Assembly (NCBI GenBank): GCA_023432405.1 | Contig: JAEYUQ010000015.1 | Span: forward strand, 97,369 to 161,368 | DNA: 64,000 nucleotides | Source: Actinomycetes bacterium | GTDB taxonomy: Bacteria; Actinomycetota; Actinomycetes; Mycobacteriales; Mycobacteriaceae | Direction: 5' to 3' | Shown: one piece after another, positions 1-10,739 of the stretch | Numbering within the stretch: the first letter of the stretch is position 1 | Layout: the number at the start of each line of letters is the position of its first letter | The notes under the pieces: generated by a model | Database searches by the model: none | Seen by the model: the letters and a program-made list of their open reading frames with translations, nothing else | Told to the model about the DNA's origin: nothing | Made by a program: the position numbers and the translations under genes

Positions 1-1
1 G

Positions 2-1660
<1,659 letters not shown>

Positions 1661-1677
<17 letters not shown>

Positions 1678-2047
1678 GAACATCGTGACTGACAAGATTC
1701 CGCCTCAGACCCCGGAGCAGGACTCTCTCACATTCGACGTCCAGGAATACCTGAGGGATGTTATTGATCCTGAACTGGGAATCAATGTTGTTGATCTGGG
1801 ATTGGTCTACGACATCTGGGCTGAAGAAAACGCTGAGGGGACACAGGACGTGCATGTGAACATGACCTTGACCTCTCCCGCGTGCCCACTGACTGAACTC
1901 ATTGAGGATCAAGCCCACTCAGCAATTGTTGGTAGCGGGCTTACGGATAATCTGCACATTCATTGGGTATGGTTGCCCGCCTGGAATCAGCAGATGATTA
2001 CAGAAGAAGGCCGAGAGCAGCTTAGAGCCCTGGGCTTTGCTGTGTAG
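1661..2047 (+). CDS. SufT-like DUF59 (MIP18 family) iron-sulfur assembly protein
   Basis: A 128-residue MIP18/DUF59 protein, the usual last member of actinobacterial suf operons, thought to help Fe-S cluster maturation or delivery. The domain begins near residue 25 (YLRDVIDPELGINVVDLGLV) and includes the conserved cysteine in SPACPLTE. The first 20 or so residues are a poorly conserved polar extension. The ATG at 1661 lies inside the end of sufU; an in-frame GTG at 1670 is an alternative start. The operon position directly after sufS and sufU supports the role. The precise client proteins cannot be told from sequence. Confidence 0.88.
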
Positions 2048-2070
2048 ATAGCCGGTTATACTGCTTCCTC

Positions 2071-3702
2071 GTGATTGTCACCACAGATTTAGAAGTACGG
2101 GTGGGTGCTCGTACTTTACTTCAAGCCCCCGGTCAGCATCTTCGGATTCAACCTGGTGATCGTATTGGTTTGATCGGCCGAAATGGAGCCGGAAAAACTA
2201 CCACCATGAGGATTTTGGCTGGGGAGACCAAACCCTACGGTGGTTCGGTGACAGTCAGTGGATCTGTGGGATACCTCCCCCAGGACTCCAGAGAAGGCTC
2301 TCTGGAACAGACGGCGCGAGATAGGGTGCTCTCTGCACGAGGGTTAGATCGCCTCCAAAGCTCGATGGAGCGGCAACAAGAGATCATGGAGACAACCCTC
2401 AATGAATCCAAGAGAGACGCCGCCATTCGGAAGTATTCGCGCCTGGAGGAACGCTACCAGCAGCTTGGGGGCTATGAAGCAACGGCAGAGGCCGCCCAAA
2501 TCTGTGATAATTTGGGGCTTCCGGCACGTATCCTGGATCAACCTCTCAGCACGCTCTCAGGGGGACAGCGCCGGCGAGTAGAACTGGCTCAGATTCTCTT
2601 TTCCACCGGAGCAGATTCCGGGAAGTCCACAACCACCCTGCTTCTAGATGAGCCCACAAACCACCTGGATGCAGATTCTATTGTTTGGCTGCGCAAATTC
2701 CTGGCCAAACACGAGGGTGGACTGCTTGTGATTTCCCATGACCTTGAGCTTCTTGATGCCGTGTGCAACAAAATCTGGTACTTAGATGCCACCCGGGGTG
2801 AAGCTGATGTTTACAACATGAACTTTGAGAAGTACCAGAAGGCCAGGGCTGTGGATGAAGCACGGCGACGTCGAGAGAGAGCGAATGCAGAAAAGAAGGC
2901 GGCGGCACTCAAGAAGCAGGCTGCAAAACTAGGAGCCAAGGCTACGAAGGCTCGCGCCGCCAAACAGATGGAAGCCCGAGCCGAAAAACTCCTCGGCTCT
3001 CTTCAAGAGGAACACAGGCCGGACAAGGTAGCGCACATTACTTTCCCGGAACCTGCTCCTTGTGGGAAAACACCGCTGGTAGGAACCGGACTCACCAAGA
3101 TGTACGGATCCCTGGAAGTTTTTGCTGGGGTGGACCTGGCAATAGACCGCGGATCTCGTGTGGTGATTTTAGGGTTTAATGGCGCCGGAAAAACTACTCT
3201 CCTTAAGCTCCTCGCCGGCATTGAAACCTCTGACGGGGGAGGGCGTGTGGTTCCCGGTCATGGGTTGAAGATTGGGTACTTTGCCCAGGAACATGACACT
3301 TTGGACCCACAGGCAAGCGTCTGGGACAACGCTATCCAGGCGTGCCCTGATGCAGGGGAACAGGATTTGAGAGGTGTTTTGGGTGCTTTCATGTTCAGTG
3401 GGGATCAGCTGGAACAACGCGCCGGCACTCTCTCCGGGGGTGAACAAACTCGGTTAGCTCTGGCCACCTTGGTGAGTTCTCAGGCTAATGTCCTGCTCTT
3501 GGACGAGCCCACGAACAACCTCGATCCTGTCTCACGTGAACAGGTGTTAGACGCTATCCGCACCTATCACGGTGCGGTAGTGCTCGTCACCCATGATCCT
3601 GGTGCCGTCACAGCCTTGGAGCCAGAACGCGTGATTGTTCTGCCGGACGGAACCGAGGACCTATGGAGTGAGGAATACATGGAATTGGTAGAGCTGGCCT
3701 AG
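2071..3702 (+). CDS. ABC-F family ATPase
   Basis: A 543-residue soluble protein with two ABC ATPase domains and no membrane segment, so an ABC-F protein likely to act on the ribosome rather than in transport. Domain 1 has Walker A GRNGAGKTTT (about residues 36-45), signature LSGGQRRR and Walker B LLLDEPTNHLD. Domain 2 has GFNGAGKTTLL, LSGGEQTR and LLLDEPTNNLD. Between them lies a basic, Ala/Lys/Arg-rich coiled-coil linker (about residues 265-310), the region that enters the ribosomal E site in this family. The start is GTG. It resembles the Rv1473 group that follows suf genes in mycobacteria; whether it protects against an antibiotic is unknown. Its TAG stop is shared, through a CTAG palindrome, with the convergent metE. 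Confidence 0.92.
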   Translation: MIVTTDLEVRVGARTLLQAPGQHLRIQPGDRIGLIGRNGAGKTTTMRILAGETKPYGGSVTVSGSVGYLPQDSREGSLEQTARDRVLSARGLDRLQSSMERQQEIMETTLNESKRDAAIRKYSRLEERYQQLGGYEATAEAAQICDNLGLPARILDQPLSTLSGGQRRRVELAQILFSTGADSGKSTTTLLLDEPTNHLDADSIVWLRKFLAKHEGGLLVISHDLELLDAVCNKIWYLDATRGEADVYNMNFEKYQKARAVDEARRRRERANAEKKAAALKKQAAKLGAKATKARAAKQMEARAEKLLGSLQEEHRPDKVAHITFPEPAPCGKTPLVGTGLTKMYGSLEVFAGVDLAIDRGSRVVILGFNGAGKTTLLKLLAGIETSDGGGRVVPGHGLKIGYFAQEHDTLDPQASVWDNAIQACPDAGEQDLRGVLGAFMFSGDQLEQRAGTLSGGEQTRLALATLVSSQANVLLLDEPTNNLDPVSREQVLDAIRTYHGAVVLVTHDPGAVTALEPERVIVLPDGTEDLWSEEYMELVELA

Positions 3703-6020
3703 GCGTCAGCAACTTCGTTGCGAGCCTCACGGGTGGCCGCTACCAGGTTCACCAAGCTAGCTTTCGTTTCTCCCCAGCCACGAGTCTTCAAACCGCAGTC
3801 AGGATTGACCCAGAGCTTATCGCGCCCCAGGGCTTCAAGAGCGGCGTCGATAAGGCTCTTGATCTCCTCTTGGGAAGGAACGCGAGGGGAGTGAATATCC
3901 CACACCCCAGGCCCTAGACCTCGCTCATAGCCGTGCTGTGCAAGGGCAGGCAGAATAGCCATCTTGGAGCGGGAAGCCTCAATGGAAGTGACATCTGCAC
4001 CCAATTTATCCACCGCATCCACAACTGTGTTGAAATCTGAATAGCAGAGGTGAGTGTGGATGGAGGTGTCCGGGCGGGCACCTGAGGTGGCCAAACGGAA
4101 GGAACCCACAGACCACGTGTAGTAGGCCTCCTCATCTTCTTTCCGAAGAGGCAGAAGCTCACGAATAGCCGGTTCATCCACCTGAATCACATGGATTCCG
4201 GCTTCTTCCAGATCAGCTATTTCTTCCCGCAGAGCCAGGCCCAGCTGATCGGCCACCTGTGCCCAGGGAATATCCTCACGGACGAAAGACCATGCCATGA
4301 TGGTGACAGGGCCAGTCAGCATTCCCTTTACCTCCCTGGAGGTGAGGGATTTGGCGTAACCTGACCATTCCACGGTGATTGGGGTCGGGCGGCTTACATC
4401 TCCCCACAGAAGGGACGGACGCGTGCAGCGTGATCCATACGACTGCACCCAACCATGCACCGTGGTAGCAAAACCATCCAGGTGCTCAGCAAAGTACTGA
4501 ACCATGTCATTGCGTTCAGGCTCACCGTGAACCAGCACATCCAATCCAATTTCTTCCTGAACTCGGATAACGTGCTCAATCTCCTTCTTCATGGCCTCAA
4601 CGTAGTCTGCGTCAGACAGCTTCCCAGCACGGTTAGCGGCACGAGCGGCACGAATCTCCTGTGTCTGGGGGAAGGAGCCAATAGTGGTGGTGGGCAGCTC
4701 TGGAAGCCCCAATTCCCTTTGCTGAATGGCAGAGCGCTCAGCGTAGGACACACTCCTGTGGCGATCCGCCTCCGTGATAGAGGCAGTGGCCTTGCGAACC
4801 TCAGGGTTATTTGTCCCAGGATGGTTCCGACGGTTCTGCTGTGCTGCACGCCACTCCTCTAACTCAGTGGCAATGGCCTCATCACCTTCTGCCAAACCTT
4901 TGGCCAAGGTCACCACTTCGCTCACCTTCTGGTCGGCAAAAGCAAGCCAACTGCGAAGATCAGCGTCCAGTTGTGTTTCCCTATTGACATCATGGGGGAC
5001 GTGTTGCAGGGAGGTGGAGGTAGTTACAGTCACTGTGACATCCGGAAGCCCCTCACGAAGCTTTCGTAAGGTTGCCAGAGAGGCATCTAAATCATTGCGC
5101 CAGATGTTTCGTCCGGAGACAATACCCACACCGAGGCTGCGTCCAGCAAGCTTTACATTGAGGGCAGCAAGGTCAGTGGGAACTTTGCCCCGAACGACGT
5201 CGATAAGGACAGCACCTACAGGAGTTTCGGCTAGCACGTCTACTGCGTCAAGGGCATGGCCGTAGGTCAGGGCAACGGCTGTCTGAGCAGTGCCCAGCAC
5301 CTCATAGGTGTGCTTCAGTGCGGAAAGCACGCGCTCACGATCCACGCTCAGGCGTTCGGACACCAAACCCGGCTCATCAAACTGAATCCAGTCAGCATCC
5401 AGGGTGGAAAGAAGATCACGATAGGCAGCAAGCACGTCGTCCAGGCGATCTAGAGGATGAAAATCAGCAGGAGATCCTTCGGCTGCCCGGGAAAGTAAGA
5501 GGAAGGTGACAGGACCCACGATGACGGGACGGGTCCCGGAAACCTTGCCCCGATAGGAACCGAGGAACTCGATGGGTGTGTCTGGGCCGATTTCGGGGAC
5601 AAGATAGTGGTAGTTGGAATCAAACCACTTCGTCATCTGGAGGGCGGCGCGATCACCCTCGCCGCGAGCAATATTGAATTGGGCGGCGAGACTCTCGGTA
5701 CTTTCGATGTCATGGGTGGCGATGATCTCACGTTCCTGGGCAAAGCGTTCAGGGATGGCACCCAGAGAGACGATGAGATCAAAAACCTGGTCGTAGTAGC
5801 TGAAGTCCTCGGGGATGGCAGAATCTGGAGAAAGGCCGAGGTCACGCAGATGTGAGGTGCGCTCTGAGCGCAGCGAATCGGCTACAGAGACGAGGTCCTG
5901 CGAGGGATTCTTCCAGAAGAGCTCCAGGGCGCGCTTGAGTTCACGATCAGCGCCAATGCGCGGATAGCCGAGAATAGAGGCAGCAGGAAAAGCCGGAGCT
6001 TGGTGAGAAGATGTAGTCAT
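3699..6020 (-). CDS. metE: Cobalamin-independent methionine synthase MetE
   Basis: 5-methyltetrahydropteroyltriglutamate-homocysteine methyltransferase, 773 residues, full length. It moves the methyl group from methyl-THF to homocysteine without B12. Zinc ligands are visible in THTHLC-like context IHTHLCYSDF (His 657, Cys 659), in SIEASRS (Glu 681) and in NPDCGLKTRGW (Cys 742), each offset by the same 16 residues from the E. coli ligands as I recall them. The N-terminal half has the usual ILGYPRIGADRELKRALE start. It lies 40 bp downstream of metF on the same strand and is probably co-transcribed with it under the McbR-like operator at 7152-7167. Its stop codon overlaps that of the convergent ABC-F gene. 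Confidence 0.97.
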   Translation of the reverse strand: MTTSSHQAPAFPAASILGYPRIGADRELKRALELFWKNPSQDLVSVADSLRSERTSHLRDLGLSPDSAIPEDFSYYDQVFDLIVSLGAIPERFAQEREIIATHDIESTESLAAQFNIARGEGDRAALQMTKWFDSNYHYLVPEIGPDTPIEFLGSYRGKVSGTRPVIVGPVTFLLLSRAAEGSPADFHPLDRLDDVLAAYRDLLSTLDADWIQFDEPGLVSERLSVDRERVLSALKHTYEVLGTAQTAVALTYGHALDAVDVLAETPVGAVLIDVVRGKVPTDLAALNVKLAGRSLGVGIVSGRNIWRNDLDASLATLRKLREGLPDVTVTVTTSTSLQHVPHDVNRETQLDADLRSWLAFADQKVSEVVTLAKGLAEGDEAIATELEEWRAAQQNRRNHPGTNNPEVRKATASITEADRHRSVSYAERSAIQQRELGLPELPTTTIGSFPQTQEIRAARAANRAGKLSDADYVEAMKKEIEHVIRVQEEIGLDVLVHGEPERNDMVQYFAEHLDGFATTVHGWVQSYGSRCTRPSLLWGDVSRPTPITVEWSGYAKSLTSREVKGMLTGPVTIMAWSFVREDIPWAQVADQLGLALREEIADLEEAGIHVIQVDEPAIRELLPLRKEDEEAYYTWSVGSFRLATSGARPDTSIHTHLCYSDFNTVVDAVDKLGADVTSIEASRSKMAILPALAQHGYERGLGPGVWDIHSPRVPSQEEIKSLIDAALEALGRDKLWVNPDCGLKTRGWGETKASLVNLVAATREARNEVADA

Positions 6021-6060
6021 GGTTCAGTGACGTCCTTATAGTCAGTGTGCGGGGAATGTT

Positions 6061-7107
6061 CTAGCGCGAAGAGCTTGGAGATATACGTTGCAATGCCCAG
6101 TTGAGCAGCTGCAAGGTCTCAGCGCTGACATCTGGTGGGGCTTGAGACCGAGACAGGGCACTCTTTCGAGTGAATCCACATCCAGTCAGATACTCCACGA
6201 TGTCAAGCGTTGGTCGAGTTCTGTTAAAGGAATACAGGTGAACTCCGGGTGCTCCAGCCTTCAAGACATCATCAATGAGGGTGATTGTGGCACTTAATGC
6301 CGCTGCGGAGCGCTGTCGGGCATCCTCAATACTATGAATATCCAGTATGTGCTGGGGGATTGTCACATGAGAAATGCGCTCTAAGCCTTTTAGCCTGCGA
6401 AGATCATTGAATGGGAGAATGCCCGGCAGGATGGGGATGTGACCTCCAGAAAGTTTGAATTCATGGAGAAGTGATGAATAATCATCCGCTTCATAAAACA
6501 CTTGAGTTATGGCGAAGTCTGCGCCATAGGACTGCTTTTCCATGAGAGCGTCCAGTTCATTGGCACGAGCTTCACCATGTGTGGCTGGATATCCGGCCAC
6601 AGCAACGGAGACATAGTCAGGGGAGTGGATATCCTCAGAATCTGGCCCTAGTTGGTGATGGGCAATCTCGTGAATGAGGTCAATGAGCTCCACACTGCGC
6701 ACCAGTTCCCCCGGTTGAGGACTGTACTGTGTATCCCCATCAGGATAATCTCCTCGCAGAGCAAGGAAATCTCGAATGCCCACGCGCAACAGAAGCCGAA
6801 TAATCGTGCGCAAATCAGCAATTTGGGAGCCCACACAGGTCAAATGTGCAATGGCTGGAAGACCAGGGTGCTGATCGAGAACTTTCAGGAGTACTTCGAT
6901 AGAACGATCTCTGGTGTCACGGTTGGCGCCAGCCGCTCCGTAGGTGACAGACACAAAGTCAGGGGCGGCGTCGATCAGCTTGGATACCCCAGCCCAAATG
7001 CTACTCATCTGTGAGGGATTCCTTGGAGGATAGAGCTCAAAGGAAATACTGGGTGAGCGCGTGGTCTGCTGAGGATTGTAGCCATCGTAAAGCTGAGCGG
7101 TGGACAA
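6061..7107 (-). CDS. metF: Methylenetetrahydrofolate reductase (MetF)
   Basis: A 348-residue MTHFR-family flavoprotein that reduces 5,10-methylene-THF to 5-methyl-THF, the substrate of MetE encoded next. The TIM-barrel pattern is recognisable: SFELYPPRNP near residue 22, VTYGAAGANRDTRD near 55, IAHLTCVG near 85, FLALRGDYPD near 113, and DFAITQVFYEADDY near 195. The start chosen is TTG at 7107, with a GAAAGG purine run about 13 bases upstream; TTG starts are rare and I see no better ATG. The operon metF-metE puts methyl-donor formation and use together. The upstream 170 bp carry the promoter and a McbR-like box. Confidence 0.93.
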   Translation of the reverse strand: MSTAQLYDGYNPQQTTRSPSISFELYPPRNPSQMSSIWAGVSKLIDAAPDFVSVTYGAAGANRDTRDRSIEVLLKVLDQHPGLPAIAHLTCVGSQIADLRTIIRLLLRVGIRDFLALRGDYPDGDTQYSPQPGELVRSVELIDLIHEIAHHQLGPDSEDIHSPDYVSVAVAGYPATHGEARANELDALMEKQSYGADFAITQVFYEADDYSSLLHEFKLSGGHIPILPGILPFNDLRRLKGLERISHVTIPQHILDIHSIEDARQRSAAALSATITLIDDVLKAGAPGVHLYSFNRTRPTLDIVEYLTGCGFTRKSALSRSQAPPDVSAETLQLLNWALQRISPSSSR

Positions 7108-7147
7108 AGGTATCGGCGCCTTTCAATTCCTCAAGTAACTTGACCAT

Positions 7148-7167
7148 AATCTAGACAGCTTGGTCCA
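7148..7167 (-). promoter_or_regulatory. metF-metE promoter region with McbR-like operator
   Basis: TAGAC-AGCTTG-GTCCA at 7152-7167 matches 9 of 10 fixed positions of the McbR operator TAGAC-N6-GTCTA known from Corynebacterium sulfur genes. On the minus strand a TANANT-type -10 (TAGATT, 7148-7153, or TATGGT, 7143-7148) touches its end, so a bound repressor would cover the core promoter. Control of metF and metE by a McbR-type TetR repressor is inferred; mcbR itself is not in the window. Confidence 0.6.
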
Positions 7168-7278
7168 ACATAAAAAATGCCGGTACCATTGTGTCAGGTT
7201 AAGATGTGAATATAAATATCTAGCCTAGCGTACTAAGCTGTTCATTTCATCGGTCCATGAAACTTCTGGTCACAATGA

Positions 7279-8643
7279 CTAATTCCTGAAACCATGCACA
7301 GGAGCCGGAATATAACCTCCTCGATTAACGAAGCGATCTGCAGCCACCTGATTGACCGGAATAACCGGGGCATATCCCAACAAGCCACCGAAATTCACTT
7401 CATCTCCAGGCTGGGTCCTAGGAACGGGAATGACACGTACTGCCGTGGTTTTATGGTTCATGATTCCAATGGCTGCCTCATCAGCAATCATCGCGGAGAT
7501 GGTTTCTGCCGATGTATCTCCAGGGATTGCAATCATGTCCAAGCCCACCGAACAAATGCTGGTCATCGCCTCAAGCTTGTCAATGCTGAGGGTACCTGCC
7601 TTAACGGCATCAATCATGCCCTTGTCTTCGGAGACTGGAATAAAGGAACCGGACAGACCTCCGATGCGTCCGGCAGCCATCAGACCGCCCTTCTTCACGG
7701 CGTCGTTGAGTAAAGCCAGTGCTGCGGTGGTCCCGTGAGTGCCAACCTGAGCCAGTCCCAGATGTTCCAGGATATGAGCTACCGAGTCTCCAATCTCCGC
7801 GGTAGGGGCCAGGGATAAATCAACGATGCCAAAGGGAACGCCCAAACGCTCAGCAGCCATAGAACCCACCAGCTGTCCAGTGCGGGTGATTTTAAATGCT
7901 GCCTTTTTGATCTCCTCAGCTACCTCATCCAAGGTAGCTCCCTCCAGATTTCCCAGTGCTCGATCCACTACTCCGGGACCAGAGACACCAACATTAATGA
8001 CAACATCTGGTTCCTCCACCCCGTGAAAAGCTCCGGCCATAAAGGGGTTATCTCCCACGGCATTGGCAAATACCACCAATTTGGCACAGGCAATTGCGTT
8101 ATCGTCTCGAGTAAGCTCCGCGGCTTCCTTAACGACGCCTCCCATCAGGCGTACTGCATCCATATTGATGCCTGCACGGGAACTGGCCACATTGACCGAT
8201 CCGCACACAATGGTGGTGCTGGACAAAGCTTCTGGGAGAGATGCAATCAGGCGCTGTTCAGAGGGAGTCATTCCCTTCTCCACAAGCGCAGAATATCCGC
8301 CGAGGAAGTTCACACCCACAGCTCGGCCAGCGGCGTCGAGAGCTCGGGCGATGTCAACGGGGTCGCCCTCGTGCTGGGTGGCAATAAGGGACACAGGGGT
8401 CACCGAGAGGCGTTTGTGAGCAATAGGAATTCCTAATTCCCTCTCAATATGTTGGCAGACCTCTACCAGGTTGCCAGCAGTGGCTGTTACTTTTTCATAC
8501 ACTGCCTGTGCGGTGAGATGAGTCGTGGAACGCACGCAGTCTAACAGGGAAATGCCCATCGTCACGGTGCGAATATCGAGGCGATATTTCTCCACCATGT
8601 CAATAGTTTCTAAAATCTCACGGGGATTAATAGTGATACTCAT
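7279..8643 (-). CDS. DUF711 (UPF0210, PFL-like) family protein
   Basis: A 454-residue DUF711/UPF0210 protein. The family has a fold related to pyruvate formate-lyase but no demonstrated enzyme activity that I know of. Family-like stretches include the start [20 protein letters not shown], the glycine-rich [14 protein letters not shown] in the middle, [15 protein letters not shown], and the C-terminal [14 protein letters not shown]. No PFL glycyl-radical motif is evident. It lies 12 bp downstream of an ACT-domain gene, a pairing conserved across many Gram-positive bacteria, so the two probably form a functional unit with the ACT protein as ligand sensor. The role is unknown; neighbouring methionine genes are suggestive only. 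Confidence 0.9.
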   Translation of the reverse strand: MSITINPREILETIDMVEKYRLDIRTVTMGISLLDCVRSTTHLTAQAVYEKVTATAGNLVEVCQHIERELGIPIAHKRLSVTPVSLIATQHEGDPVDIARALDAAGRAVGVNFLGGYSALVEKGMTPSEQRLIASLPEALSSTTIVCGSVNVASSRAGINMDAVRLMGGVVKEAAELTRDDNAIACAKLVVFANAVGDNPFMAGAFHGVEEPDVVINVGVSGPGVVDRALGNLEGATLDEVAEEIKKAAFKITRTGQLVGSMAAERLGVPFGIVDLSLAPTAEIGDSVAHILEHLGLAQVGTHGTTAALALLNDAVKKGGLMAAGRIGGLSGSFIPVSEDKGMIDAVKAGTLSIDKLEAMTSICSVGLDMIAIPGDTSAETISAMIADEAAIGIMNHKTTAVRVIPVPRTQPGDEVNFGGLLGYAPVIPVNQVAADRFVNRGGYIPAPVHGFRN

Positions 8644-8655
8644 CGAAAGCTCCCA

Positions 8656-8925
8656 CTAGATAGTGTTAACGGCAGCGAAAAGTGCTTCGGACTGAATCCG
8701 AATGGTGAGCCCCAACCTTTCTTCCACAACTTTCATGGCATCTTGAATCTCTTCAATGGAAAGCTTTGTCTCATCAAATCCCACACGCAGAATCATGGTG
8801 AACCACTGTTCCATGATGGTTTGGGAGACGTCATGGATATTGACATCGAGCTCTGCAAGAGCGGTGGCAGTCTGAGCGATGATGCCAGTTTGATCGGCAC
8901 CCGTAACAGTCATGATGGCAAACAT
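8656..8925 (-). CDS. ACT domain protein (UPF0237 family)
   Basis: An 89-residue protein made of a single ACT domain (beta-alpha-beta-beta-alpha-beta), UPF0237 type, with the motif TVTGADQTGIIAQTATALAE at the N-terminus. ACT domains bind small ligands, often amino acids, and regulate partners. It is encoded immediately upstream of the DUF711 gene with a 12 bp gap and is very likely its partner. Two starts are possible: ATG at 8925 and ATG at 8913 (MTVTGADQ); the second would match the usual family length slightly better. The ligand cannot be predicted. The promoter should lie in the 114 bp divergent gap before the GntR gene at 9040. Confidence 0.88.
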   Translation of the reverse strand: MFAIMTVTGADQTGIIAQTATALAELDVNIHDVSQTIMEQWFTMILRVGFDETKLSIEEIQDAMKVVEERLGLTIRIQSEALFAAVNTI

Positions 8926-9039
8926 ACATGAGAGCGTAGTCCAAGTCCGGTGGGCCCAAAAGGTCGGTTGTCTGATGTCTGCTGTAGTAGAATCATAGGG
9001 AGATTCACTGGTATCCGGGGCTAGTTAAAGGCGGACGCG

Positions 9040-9747
9040 ATGTATGTTCCGAAGAATAATTCCACAGTTCAACGAATTGAGGATTATATTCGAGACCACA
9101 AACTAAAGCCCGGTGATCCTTTACCCTCCGAATCTGTGCTCTGTGACCAGTTTCATTGCTCGCGGTCCTCTCTGCGCGAGGCCATGAGAATCCTCGCCAC
9201 GCTTGACATAGTTACTATTCGTCACGGATATGGAACTTTCGTTTCGGATATGTCTCTCAAGCCCCTCGTAGATGGGCTAGTATTTCGTCTTTCTCTCAGC
9301 GGGAGCGAAGGACTTCCTAATTTGGAGCATGTCATTGAAACACGTATAGCCTTGGATAGGTCCATTGCAGAGGAGCTGATGGCGCTCTTCGGCGGGATAG
9401 ATGACCCTCAGCTTCGAGAGATTGTGGGCGGTATGCGCCAGAAACTCTCATCAGGTCAATCCTTTGCCGAGGAAGATCACGCTTTCCATCAGAGGCTCCT
9501 GCGGGACCTGAACAACCCCCTCATTCGAGAATTAGGTGAGGCATTGTGGACTGTTCACCAAAATGTTGTGCCCTTGCTGAATGTGTCTAACCTGGCTGAA
9601 ACGGAGGATATAGAAGCAACGGTAGAGGCTCATGAAGGAATCGTAGACGCGCTTGTGGCGAAGGACGTTGACGCTTATATCAGACAAGTGGATGCCCACT
9701 ACGCACCGCTGATGAGAGCGGTGCAACGAGCTAAACAGGCGAAGTAA
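9040..9747 (+). CDS. GntR-family regulator of the FadR subgroup
   Basis: A 235-residue transcription factor. An N-terminal winged helix-turn-helix (about residues 10-70, with LPSESVLCDQFHCSRSSLRE as recognition region) is followed by an all-helical FCD ligand-binding domain (about residues 95-225). FCD metal or acid ligand residues are suggested by the His in EEDHAFHQRLL and in AHEGIVDAL. A purine-rich AAAGG precedes the ATG. The gene is convergent with the DUF4862-nanE-nanK group and divergent from the ACT/DUF711 pair. By position it could be a NanR-type repressor of the amino-sugar genes, or control the DUF711 pair; the sequence alone does not decide. Confidence 0.9.
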   Translation: MYVPKNNSTVQRIEDYIRDHKLKPGDPLPSESVLCDQFHCSRSSLREAMRILATLDIVTIRHGYGTFVSDMSLKPLVDGLVFRLSLSGSEGLPNLEHVIETRIALDRSIAEELMALFGGIDDPQLREIVGGMRQKLSSGQSFAEEDHAFHQRLLRDLNNPLIRELGEALWTVHQNVVPLLNVSNLAETEDIEATVEAHEGIVDALVAKDVDAYIRQVDAHYAPLMRAVQRAKQAK

Positions 9748-9769
9748 CCGATTCCACCGTGGGAACTGT

Positions 9770-9800
9770 CACCTCCGGAGATAGTTCAGCTCCGGAAGTG
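9770..9800. terminator. Hairpin between convergent GntR and DUF4862 genes
   Basis: TCCGGAG (9774-9780) and CTCCGGA (9790-9796) form a stem with a 9-base loop, extended by CAC/GTG beyond one mismatch. It lies between two convergent genes and could end both transcripts. There is no clear T-run on either side, so this is only a plausible bidirectional terminator. Confidence 0.4.
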
Positions 9801-9818
9801 CTCTCCCGAGATGGTGTT

Positions 9819-10739
9819 TTAACTTTCCGTGGGATGGGTGGCGTCGTAAATGTGGCGCAGCATGGAAACTCTCTCCGAAATTGAGGTATCCTGCGGTACC
9901 TGTATTTTTGCGCCCAGATAGTTTAACCCAGTACACACCTCTGCCATGCGGGCTGCCTCAGCAACCCGGTGTGGAGTCATGAGGGAAAGAGGCTCATCTG
10001 TAGAGAGTGGGAGATGACCATCAATCCACGCCGGGCCATATTCGGTGTTCTCTGGGGAGGCGCCCGAGAAAATGAGTCCAGCCAGCAAGGTTGACTGAAC
10101 CGCCTCGTGGATGTGTTGGGTTGGAAGGTCCACTCCTCGAGCTTCCACAGCAGAGCGCCCCCAATTCAGAGCAATTCTCACACCTGTACGCACAGCGATA
10201 TCTAGCTCATCGTTCAGGTCCAAGAATCCTTTTTCGGCCTGGTGCGAACTAGAAACAGCGTCACAGTGCTCGATAAGGAGTTCAGCACCATACCAGTCGC
10301 GTTGGCCCAACTCCAGAAGAGAATCAATAAAAGGAGTAATCTCACGCCGCTCGGTAGGCGCGGAATGAACCTCCACAAAACCTACAGTTCCAGGTGCTCT
10401 CTGGTTGAGGCTTTGGACACACGATCGTATTTTCTCCATAAACTCGAGTGCAGCCTGGCGGCTTTCTTCTCGCGGGCTGGCCAAGCCAAACTGAGGATCA
10501 GTTCCGATACACTGCATAGTCCCTGGAATAGCGGTGATAACACAGCCAGTAAAACGCCCAGCTACCTGATCAATAAGCCAGGAGCGCGTCTGGGAATCAG
10601 CTAACTGGCCGGGGTAGGGGATCTCCAAACCAGTAACAAAATCGGCGTCGGCCAGGGCATTGTAATAGGCTTCTTGATCCTTCAAATCAGAAGGCATAGA
10701 GGCGTAGGCGCCAACAACGAATCCTTGTTCGTGATTCAT
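9819..10739 (-). CDS. DUF4862 family protein
   Basis: A 306-residue protein of the actinobacterial DUF4862 family, recognised by its start (FVVGAYASMPSDLKDQEAYY) and the GLEIPYPGQL stretch. Alternating hydrophobic strands and the pattern VEVHSAPT, LLIEHCDA and IALNWGRSA suggest a TIM-barrel of the sugar isomerase/endonuclease IV type with possible metal ligands (Glu, His, Asp). This fold call is inference. It overlaps nanE by 4 bp (ATGA), so it is co-translated with N-acetylmannosamine-6-phosphate epimerase and probably acts on an amino sugar or derived phosphate. No activity is established to my knowledge. Confidence 0.85.
   Translation of the reverse strand: MNHEQGFVVGAYASMPSDLKDQEAYYNALADADFVTGLEIPYPGQLADSQTRSWLIDQVAGRFTGCVITAIPGTMQCIGTDPQFGLASPREESRQAALEFMEKIRSCVQSLNQRAPGTVGFVEVHSAPTERREITPFIDSLLELGQRDWYGAELLIEHCDAVSSSHQAEKGFLDLNDELDIAVRTGVRIALNWGRSAVEARGVDLPTQHIHEAVQSTLLAGLIFSGASPENTEYGPAWIDGHLPLSTDEPLSLMTPHRVAEAARMAEVCTGLNYLGAKIQVPQDTSISERVSMLRHIYDATHPTES

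Noticed and set aside
2071..3702. Macrolide efflux transporter.
   Set aside because: There is no membrane segment; two ATPase domains with a basic linker make it an ABC-F protein acting on the ribosome.
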